Origin: Ophioderma brevispina
Taxonomy: Eukaryota; Echinodermata; Ophiuroidea; Amphilepidida; Ophiodermatidae
Assembly (NCBI GenBank): GCA_023653785.1
Contig: JAMKCH010035800.1
Coordinates: 1 to 64,000 of the forward strand
Length of the DNA: 64,000 nt
Direction of reading: 5' to 3'
Shown: positions 56,045 through 64,000 of the stretch, piece by piece
How positions within the stretch are numbered: position 1 is the first letter of the stretch
Layout: each line of letters opens with the position of its first letter
Program-made: the position numbers and the translations under genes
Notes under the pieces: generated by a model
What the model was told of the DNA's origin: nothing
The model's database searches: none
Seen by the model: the letters and a program-made list of their open reading frames with translations, nothing else

Positions 56045-57594
56045 AGTCTTGGCTAAATCAAATTATAAACCAACGATTACTAAGCAATGCAAGAGATGTG
56101 GAACATGAATTTTTAATTATCTATTTACAACTTAATTTATTAACGTGGACATTGCAGCAACTGATACCAAAGTTAATTAATTTATGAAAATATATTTGTT
56201 CACCAAGGCAAATATAATAGATATAGGTTGCAACCTTTTGACACTTATAATTTTGACAATGTCCAAATGGTTCTAGTTAAATGGCAATGGGACCATGATT
56301 TTTCAACTTCCAAACTTGATGAATTTAAATATACTTCTGTTGATTTATATATTATGGTAAACTAGGAGTACTCCAATTATCAGCTTTCAGCCAAATAAAT
56401 ATTTCTGCACGTTAATTCAATTCTCCACTAATACAAATTATTTAACTTCTATGAGCTAGTGCTGAATTTACTAAATTTAGTTGTTGCGCCATAAGGAGTT
56501 GAGTGGTTGATTCCCACGACATTACCAGAAGCAAGTTTCACAAAAGTGATAGGAAGTCCAACTCAGGGGGGGGGGGGGGGGGGGCCATAACATATCCAAT
56601 GTAGATTGTTAAAAGATACATACAGTCAAATAAAAGTAAAATGAAAAACGGATCAATGGCGTGCAGACTAGTTCGAACCAAAATCAAAACAGCAAGCATC
56701 ATTCTGGTAGGTGAACTTGAAGCTCGATGTTTCCTACCACAAACTGGATGGTTCGAATTCCATATCTGGTGACTCATGACTGGCGCCAAGATTCCAACAG
56801 GCGAAAACTGACAGTCATTTCCCCTTCGATTGGTAGCAGCAGCAACATGAAATATCTATTCTCACCTTGAGTTTTCATTTCCTCACTGAGATACATGCAA
56901 CCAATTCAAAATGCCCTATTTCTCCCTACGCCTAAGCTTCGAACACAAAACAGGATTAGACCTCCAAGGCGTCTTCCTGTCCCTCCTCAGCGAGGTTCAA
57001 ATCATGAGTGAGTAACCTTGCCACATGCAGCCCCAACTATAGCCAGCTTGCACTAGGAAAATACGCCTCTGACAGCTTCTATAGAAATACTCCAAAACAC
57101 AAGTGGCTGGTAGTATGTGAAATTGAACAACTGAGCACTGCACTATAACAAAAGAAACTATGCTCTGCTTGAGTAATAACAAACTGGCAATGCTGTACTC
57201 AGGACAGTTCATTATACTCGATTATTGCATATGTGACCCCGTACCATTTGCGGAGGTGAAAAATCTCAATGAGGAGCAGGGACTTCTGTTAATCATGTTA
57301 TTGAGAACAATGTTAAGGCCTGAATACACTATTGTGCATTACCATACATGAATGAAATTGTTTTTAGCGCCAGGTAAGTGAGTTAAATTACCGGAGTTCC
57401 TCCATGATAATCCGGTGTGGCGCGGGCATTTGAATCTTTCATTTTCCGCGTAGAGCTAGGTTGGCCCCTCTCCGACTATTGGAATAGGTCAAAAACCCAG
57501 GGGGACGAACGGATCAACGCGAATCGGAACTATAGAGCACTCAACGAAACTCTTTCAGTCATCAAAATCCCTAAAGTGAATTTAATTTGTGACA
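56045..57594 (-). repeat. 5' LTR of the Gmr1-like element, with an internal insertion
   Basis: It matches the LTR at 49295-50509 and begins (minus strand) TGTCACAAATT at 57594. Relative to the other LTR it carries an extra ~310 bases at about 57219-57530 and a G19 run at 56566-56584. Confidence 0.85.
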
Positions 57595-57595
57595 C

Positions 57596-58030
57596 GCAGA
57601 ATCAAATGCCCGTAAGATAATAAAAAATAATTCAATATCGGTCGTAGCAAGTAGCGCAGAATTCAAGTGCTCGTAGCGCAGAATTCGGATGCTCGTAGCG
57701 CAGATTTCAAATGCCCGTAGCTCGTTATATAGCAGAGAATTCAATGCTCGTAGCAGCAGAATTTTTTTTTGTTTTCGAATGCTCGTAGCGCGAGAATTCA
57801 AAGCTCGTATCGCAGAATTCAAATGCGCGTAGCGCAGAATTCAAAAGCCCGTAGCGCAGAATTCAAACGTTCGTAGCGCAGAATTCGAATGCTTGTAGCG
57901 CAGAATTCGAATGCTTGTAGCGCAGAATTCGAATGCTAGTAGCGCAGAATTCAAATGGGCTCGAAGCGCAGAATTCAAAAATGTTCGTAGCTCGTACCGC
58001 CCAGAATTCAAAAAGCTCGTTAACCTCGTA
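57596..58030. repeat. Minisatellite, ~22-bp unit containing GTAGCGCAGAATTC
   Basis: About 18 diverged units of the form CGTAGCGCAGAATTCAAATGCT run from the LTR boundary to 58030. Many units hold an EcoRI site (GAATTC). The unit length varies by one or two bases. The repeat yields Asn/Ser/Arg-rich minus-strand frames that are not genes. Confidence 0.9.
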
Positions 58031-58410
58031 CTCAGTAGTATAGTAGTGTTGAGCGTAACGGGTCTCTCACGAGCGATACTGCACTGTCGAATTGATGTTT
58101 GCATGATTGTTTGAGTTGATTGTTGGAGATGTTTAAGCGCGTAATTAATGACGTCACAATCTTGATCCCCTAGCTTATTGAAAACTTGTTGATGAGCCCT
58201 TTTCACTGACCTTCGGCCTATAATACATAGATAGCGGGCGGGATCGAAAGTGAAACATTTTGGCCGGCAATAGGAAGGGCCACATAAAAAGTCGTCGTCA
58301 CTGCACAACTTTCACTGACAATTACTTTCCGTTCAAATTTGGAATTTAGGGACCTACTCAAATTAGGGAAAATAAAGAGGTCATTTTTCACAAAATATGA
58401 ATTTGTTATT
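58030..58410 (+). repeat. Left copy of a diverged inverted pair (partner 62275-62830)
   Basis: It contains CTTATTGAAAACTTGTTGAT GAGC, GGCCGGCAATAGGAAGG and TTAGGGACCTACTCAAATT. Each of these occurs in reverse complement, with differences, at 62275-62510. The outer part (GACAGTGCAGTATCGCT on the minus strand) also matches GACAGTGGAGTGTCGCT near 62795. Confidence 0.7.
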
Positions 58411-59029
58411 ATCAAACATAGATCAAAGGAACAAATCAGGAGAACTTTCAGAAGAAATAATGATTGTGCTGAAAAATGAAGGAAATGTGATCATAGCCTA
58501 ATAAATCAATAAATGTCGTAAATAAATAGCAGGAGCATGAGATAAATGCGTATTAAAGTCGATCCGAGATTTCGAAATAATATTTTTTGTGTAATTTGTA
58601 AGGTAGTATGTTGTATTGTAATAATGAAAAATAGGTAACTAGACTAAAGATATAACCTAAAAATGCACAATTCCGAAATGGAGATGTATCGGATTTTTCG
58701 TTTGATGACAGTAAACATTTATGTATGTAGTGTACGTCCTATGGATGGTTACTGTGTATAACAAAATCCGGATCCGGAATTTACTAACAAAGTTGGGATT
58801 TTCTATATGAAGGAATTCGATTCAGCTTAGAAATTTCACACAGTGCTTAGTATCTGGAAAGCATTTATGTACATGCAAAAAACACGAATTTTGGGAAAAA
58901 TTGAGGCGCCTCCTCAGGAAATCTCTGAGTCAGGCCTTTAAGCCTAATAAAATAAACGATGAACGATAATTCCAACTTGCCTTTATACAATAATTAAAAT
59001 AAGACAGAAGGAACGTGGGACTAGGAGGA

Positions 59030-59365
59030 AAGCGGGAAGGAGTGCGGGGGGAGGGAGGGTTGGTGGAGGGAGGAGGGTGGTGGAGGGAGGGAAAGGGCGG
59101 GTTGGTAAGGGAGAAGGAGACGGAGGGAGGGTTGGTTAAGGGAGGGGAGGAGGGAGGGAGGGTTAAGGGGGAGGGAGGTTAAGGGTGGGAGGGGAGGGAA
59201 TAGGGGGAGAGGATGAGCCAGTAGTAGAAGATGTCATGTAAGATATGTTTTGCTGATAAATTGAAACTTGAACTTGAACTGGGAAGGAAGGGATGGGGAG
59301 GGGTGCTGTGAAGAGAGGAGGATGGAGGAGAGGGTGGAAGGGGAGGGGGGGAAGGCAGGAGGGGG
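59030..59365 (+). repeat. G-rich purine tract, GGGAGG units
   Basis: Repeats of GGGAGGG, GGTTGG and GGTGG on the plus strand, interrupted by ~65 bases of normal sequence at 59215-59280. Many closely spaced G-runs could form G-quadruplexes. The Pro/Ser/Leu-rich minus-strand frames are shadows of this tract. Confidence 0.85.
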
Positions 59366-61379
59366 GGGCACCATGGCTGTAGCATAATTTGTCGATGCAT
59401 ACTACCACACAATATCTAATAAAATATTAAGATTACTCATAGTCCGGCTACAACGGCAAGGAATAGGCACTCAATTTCAGTTGACTATTGACGCAACATT
59501 AGTTGGCGCTTTATTTTGTATTCGTTCTACCGAGCCCGACGGAGCTCCTCCCGCCGACTGTTGGTGCTTTCACATTACCTGGCCTATAAAATTCTTCAAT
59601 TTGAAATAGGAATGAGATTATAATTGCGATTTTATCTTTAGAAAATAAATTTTAACTTGCAATGTATCAGGGGTAAGGGCTTTATTGTACGACACAGATG
59701 TATCAGATGGTGCTGGCCTTAGACCCAGTAGGTGTTATATTCAATTTTAAGCGACCAGGGTGGAAGGTCGGAGTTTATTAGGAATTCCCGGATGGAACAA
59801 CAACGTACGGCAAAATTAGGGAGGAAAATCGCCCCTTCTATATCAAATAACACAGTAAACCAAGTATATAGATTATATGGTTGTAAAGGCTCACGATAAA
59901 ATATACGGTCATTTTTCTGTCACTTTAACTGTGGGAAACCGGTTTGCTATGCAAAAAGTTAACACCCGTAAAACAAAATCTATACGTTAACTTCATTGGC
60001 AAAACATCCCATCAATTTGCAATTAGGTCTTGGAAAGGAAATTTGATCAAAATGTACGTGGTTCCACATGAGCGGGGGGGGGGGGGACGACATGCCAACA
60101 TAACAGCAACAGCGAACGAAATTCAAAACTGCATCAACTTACGGCCCCACATACGCAGAACTGTTAACACAGGACTGGACGAAAGACTAGGCCTGGTCCG
60201 AATATTTTAAATCTTAAATGACCGTTATGTAAAATTTACACTGTTTTGCCAGCGAGGTTAATCCACTAACCTTGGTACGGACTTTTAACATTATAAACTT
60301 TTCTAAATTATCAATTTTACTAAGATCTCTTGAACGAAGATTTAAGAGATGATTATTGTAAATGCACACAAGAGGCAGAGACTGCAATAGTAAATGCACG
60401 TAACATTTCCACAAATTAGCGTTTAGAAATCCTCAATTCCTAAATCTTGGAGGTCGGGGTCTCCACAACCCAGGTTGTGTTGCCGATGGAGCTGCGGTCA
60501 CCATTGGTGTGGTGTAAAAAGTAGATCGCACTCTAAATCCCAACTTCAGTGACGAAACATTAATGACCTTAAAGGCCGAGCGCAGGTATTCTAGTGTGTG
60601 TTTGTATACGTTCGTGCTGGATCTCATGGAGTCGATAGGGTGGTAGGACCCCAAATACATGAAAGAATGAGATGAATTTGAATAAAGTGCTATAGCAGTG
60701 TTTGGGATTTTTGAAATGGCGCGAAAATTGATGAATTTTCAAATGCATTTTTCTCCAAATTTCTTCTACGAAACTTCAAGTTCGCAGAACAACATTGATC
60801 AAAATGATTTGTACTTCTTGCCATAGGTAAACATTGAAGGAATTCATCAATCTGGTTTGAAGATTTTGAAGAAATCAATCAGGTATACTGCCGATTTAGG
60901 GATTTCCCCCTAGAATCGGGCACAAAAGGTATTCACCCCCGTTAGTTCCCGGAGGCCGGCAGGGGGGGGGGCTTTACGCCACCCTTTCTCCCGAGGGGGC
61001 ATGTTGACCGAACGTTAATCTCTTCGCACCTGTGAAGGGTCCTACGGGCAACCCCAAATCGCCCTCCCCTTCACACTAAACGAACCAAACACCCATCTTT
61101 TTTGTGTGCTGATACTGTTCCACCTCAATTAACGGTCCCTGGCCCGCTCGCTCATCGCCGCGTCCCCAGAAGCCCAGATTGTACCGGAAACAGTGGTCAA
61201 CATTTTGGCATAAGAAGAAAAGCCACTCTCTTGTTCTCATTACCCTGTGAAATCTTCGGGCCAAAGGATGTTTGGGTTGGAAATAAGGGAGCGCACCTGA
61301 TATCCCCGTTGGTTCGCCCAGTCTTACTGTTCCACCAGGGTTTTTCCTCGATGGGGCTTACGCCCTCACGTTTTCTGCT

Positions 61380-61955
61380 CTCACATTGCCCCCGCCTTGC
61401 CATCTCGGCGCGGCCCCTTTCCCCGGTGGGGTTTTTTTTTTAAAAAAAAATCCCCCTACCCCCCCTTCCTCTCCTTACCATCGGGCCCCTCCCCTTTCCG
61501 CCCCCGCCCACCATTCTTCGTTCCTGCCCTCCTCACGCTTGCTGTGCTGGTGCACACCCCCCCCCCTCCTCGTGGCCGTTTCTCCCCGTTCCGGTCCCCG
61601 TCTATGGGCCATGCCGTGGCTTGGCCCCACAGGAAAAAGAGAAGGAGGACCGAAACAAGGAAAGGGGGATGGGAAGAGAGAGAGGAAGGGTAGGGAGGAG
61701 AGAAGAGAGAGCGAAAGCAGCACGCAACAGCAAGGAAGAAGAGGCCACGACACAGAAACCGAGCCCCGCACAAAAAAGCACGCGGAAAAGGAACAGGCAA
61801 AAGGAAGGAGGCAAAAGGCCAGGGGCAACGAAGAAAAGGAAAAAAAGAGAGAAAAGAACAGACGGCGACCAGGAAGAAAAAAAGCACGGAATAACCGAAA
61901 AGGGGAAAAGGAAAAAGAAACGGAAAAAGGCGCAGAAAAGAACAGGCAGGATTTC
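61380..61955. other. Strand-asymmetric tract: C/T-rich, then T-depleted
   Basis: 61386-61630 is rich in C and T. From about 61632 to 61950 there are only about three T residues in ~319 bases. Overlapping frames of 100-212 codons on both strands (Lys/Arg/Glu-rich on plus, Phe/Ser/Leu-rich on minus) follow from the composition and show no family motif. Confidence 0.7.
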
Positions 61956-62138
61956 CCTTTCCTTACCTACGCTTCCATTCTTCCCTCCTTCCTTCTTTCT
62001 TATTTTTTTTATTATATTAAATAGTAAAGGCAAGTTGGGATGTATTCGTTCATTCCTCTTTCCTTCATTCATCCCTGCATGCAGTCATTCGTGTATTCTA
62101 ATCTTTATGCAATCTTACTAAGCCCTTTCTAATTTTTT

Positions 62139-62162
62139 AAAAAAAAAAAAAAAAAAAAAAAA
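62139..62162 (+). repeat. A24 run
   Basis: An uninterrupted run of 24 A. It could be a retroposon tail, but no LINE or SINE body is recognisable upstream; the preceding 150 bases are T/C-rich. Confidence 0.8.
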
Positions 62163-62274
62163 CATATTATTTATTTATTATTTCACATTTCCGCAGTTTG
62201 TTTCATATTTCGTTCTGAAAGTTCTCTGATTGCAAGTAATGATCTTTTTCTGTTTGATTTGGAAAATAACAAAT

Positions 62275-62830
62275 TTCTTTGAAACACCTCTTTATTTCCA
62301 TTAAATTTTGAGTAGGGTCCCTAAATGCAAATTTGACGTACAAGTGCCCTACCGAAAGTTGCGCGGACGGCTTATTTCTCTTCCTATTGCCGGACAACAT
62401 ATTCACTTTTCATCGCCAACCCATTATCCATGTATAGAGATCAGTGATGAAAATAGCTCATCAACAAGTTTCAGTAAGCTAGGCGGACATGTGACGTCTT
62501 TTCACGGGGCTTATAACAAGATATTGCCGGTTATTTTCATTTACTAGGTACGTCCGCCATTTCCATGACTGAACATGTGTGAAATCTGACCACCCAGGAC
62601 GGGATCATTGCCCGCATTCATGAATAGTCATTCAATCATTGAATTTGAAAAATCGTTCAAACAATCGTTTAAAACAATCGTCAAACGAATCATTCAAAAA
62701 TCAATCATTCACAATCATCAAACAATCATTCAAAAATCAATCAAAACAATCATTCAAACCAATATCAATTCAAACAACAAACCAATCAAATTGGACAGTG
62801 GAGTGTCGCTTATGGTGGTATATGTCGGAA
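62275..62830 (-). repeat. Right copy of the diverged inverted pair, with an inserted CAATCATT repeat
   Basis: The reverse complement of 58030-58410 aligns here (GAGTAGGGTCCCTAAAT, CTTCCTATTGCCGGACA, CTCATCAACAAGTTTCAGTA AGCTAGG). A tandem CAATCATTCAAA-type repeat at about 62630-62770 and a GGAGCGCTC-containing repeat at 62845-62890 lie at its outer side. Confidence 0.65.
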
Positions 62831-62899
62831 AATCACGCTCCATGAGCGCGCTCCGCGAGTTTAGGAGCGCTCCTCCCGCATTTAGGAGCGCTCAGTTCT

Positions 62900-64000
62900 C
62901 TCTCCATCTTGCCCCATAGACTCTACCCGTCCGTCTCCAGCTCTACGCCCGTCCTCTGGGGGCCGGGGGGTGGGAGGGTTCTTTCTTTTTTTTACCTCCT
63001 TCCTGCATCACGCGCCATGGGATCTTTTTTGTTTTACGCATACGGAATAAAGCCGCAATGGATATAGAGGTTGGTTTATTCCTTCATATCATAATGACCT
63101 GGAGCGAGGCAGGTTGCGATACCTGGAGCGATTAATCGGGAGCGCTACATGGAGCGCACTTTTCCGACACATATACCACCATATCGCTCGTACACAGTTG
63201 CGAATCATACACAAGGACGAGCTCGCGCGTACAGGCAGAGCGTTTCTTCAATATGCTATCAGTTTCGAGGACGACCCCTACCTAAAAGGGTACGGCCCTA
63301 TGTTCGAGGAAGCCATGTTCGAGAAGACGTGCACGGGTACGGCTGTTCGAGGAAGACCTACGCTGCGTGGTTTCGACCTTTGAATTATGACCCTGAAATT
63401 CCCTCCTATAAAAGTCATCCTAGTCTTTGTCAAAGAGACTCAACATGATCGCCGGAGGCACGTGTTCGAAGGAGAAGCTTCGGCTGAGCAGAGCGAGGGT
63501 TGTGGGCAAATAGGAATAGTTCTGTGCAAGCATAAGCGGTCATTCCAAGTATTGGGTCATCATATGGGGGCCATTGTACCTACTCAGAGGGTACCTACGA
63601 ATTGATTGCTCGTGCCAAAGATCATCTTTCAATGACCCCCCTTCTTATCCCCAAACAAATGCCCGACAGTCACAAAGAAAATGCCACAGGGTTGGTTGTT
63701 ATCACATTGTGTGACTGCAATGTATTCATTCGATGTAGTGCCCCAATCAGGTACCAGGAAAGGTACGAGGTTTAGCCCGAAAATAAAGAAAAACAAAACG
63801 ACAAAATAAATGCGCGAGGGACAGGCGAGCGATGCACAAGAGACTCGCGTGATGAGGACGCTAAACCACATCGTGTGTCAGTGGCCTGACAGGGACCTAG
63901 GAATTTTCCTGTACAAAAATGGCTGTGGATGCTTCAAAGTGGTGTTTATGAGCGGGTTGTATAGGGCACCACTAGAGGAGAAAGGTTCAAAGGTTACATG
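62900..64000. other. No gene recognised
   Basis: Two overlapping plus-strand frames (63114-63383 and 63149-63448) compete and neither shows a motif. TATAAAAG occurs at about 63406 but no gene start could be linked to it. Confidence 0.45.

Larger units (their letters stand above)
49295..57594 (-). mobile_element. Gmr1-like Ty3/Gypsy LTR retrotransposon with both LTRs
   Basis: Two ~1.2-kb direct repeats bound an ~5.5-kb interior. On the minus strand the interior reads in order: primer-binding site, gag-like part with a zinc knuckle, integrase (53360-52400), reverse transcriptase (about 52000-51030) and RNase H (about 51130-50800). Integrase before RT is the Ty1/copia order, but the sequence motifs are Ty3/Gypsy; this combination defines the Gmr1 group known from deuterostomes. 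Frames are broken every 50-100 codons by small indels, in the LTRs as well, so the element is either old or poorly sequenced. No clean target-site duplication was found. Confidence 0.85.

Noticed and set aside
57596..58030. CRISPR array
   Set aside because: Units are contiguous and similar throughout with no unique spacers, and the genome is eukaryotic.
57571..58308. Asn/Ser/Arg-repeat minus-strand proteins
   Set aside because: Direct translation of the 22-bp minisatellite.
59163..59412. Pro/Ser-rich minus-strand proteins
   Set aside because: Shadows of the G-rich tract.
61386..62121. Lys/Arg/Glu-rich frames of 166-212 codons
   Set aside because: They come from the T-depleted tract, overlap each other in two frames and are mirrored by minus-strand frames. 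No family features.

Overview
The window is animal nuclear DNA: one intron-rich protein-coding gene in about 40 kb of mobile-element-rich, AT-leaning sequence. The gene is CCT6 (TCP-1 zeta), a subunit of the eukaryotic cytosolic chaperonin. It lies on the + strand. Eleven coding exons were located from 20009 to the stop codon at 44607, together covering roughly residue 46 to the C-terminus of a protein that is usually about 530 residues long. The exon or exons for the first ~46 residues were not found. The pol order of a Gmr1-like Ty3/Gypsy element at 49-57.6 kb (integrase before reverse transcriptase) suggests an invertebrate deuterostome such as an echinoderm or hemichordate. That is an inference; nothing here names a species.

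Layout: 0-12.8 kb has no gene I recognise, only TA and TG microsatellites, short inverted repeats and anonymous sequence. 12.9-13.3 kb holds a small element flanked by TTAA. 14.6-15.2 kb and 17.3-18.96 kb hold minus-strand decayed non-LTR reverse transcriptases from two families. 20.0-44.6 kb is CCT6, with introns full of non-autonomous DNA transposons, tRNA-derived SINEs, LINE tails and a 5 kb GC-rich block between inverted repeats (30.15-35.8 kb). 44.6-46.5 kb is the probable 3' UTR. 47-48.7 kb has SINE-like sequence with a nested TTAA-flanked element. 49.3-57.6 kb is a minus-strand LTR retrotransposon with both LTRs. 57.6-58.0 kb is a minisatellite. 58-63 kb contains a diverged inverted pair, G-rich and T-depleted low-complexity DNA and a poly-A run.

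Two CCT6 exons (26329-26538 and 27429-27580) are readable only if about a dozen one- or two-base gaps are allowed, while all other exons are clean. The LTR retrotransposon has the same type of small indels. Together with long G runs and the T-depleted tract, this points to patches of low-quality consensus sequence, although real decay cannot be excluded from one sequence. I see no clear new functional system. The least explained items are the GC-rich hairpin-dense block, a related ~180-bp sequence placed just upstream of two different CCT6 3' splice sites, and a shared TTAA/AG-type terminal structure in four miniature elements.
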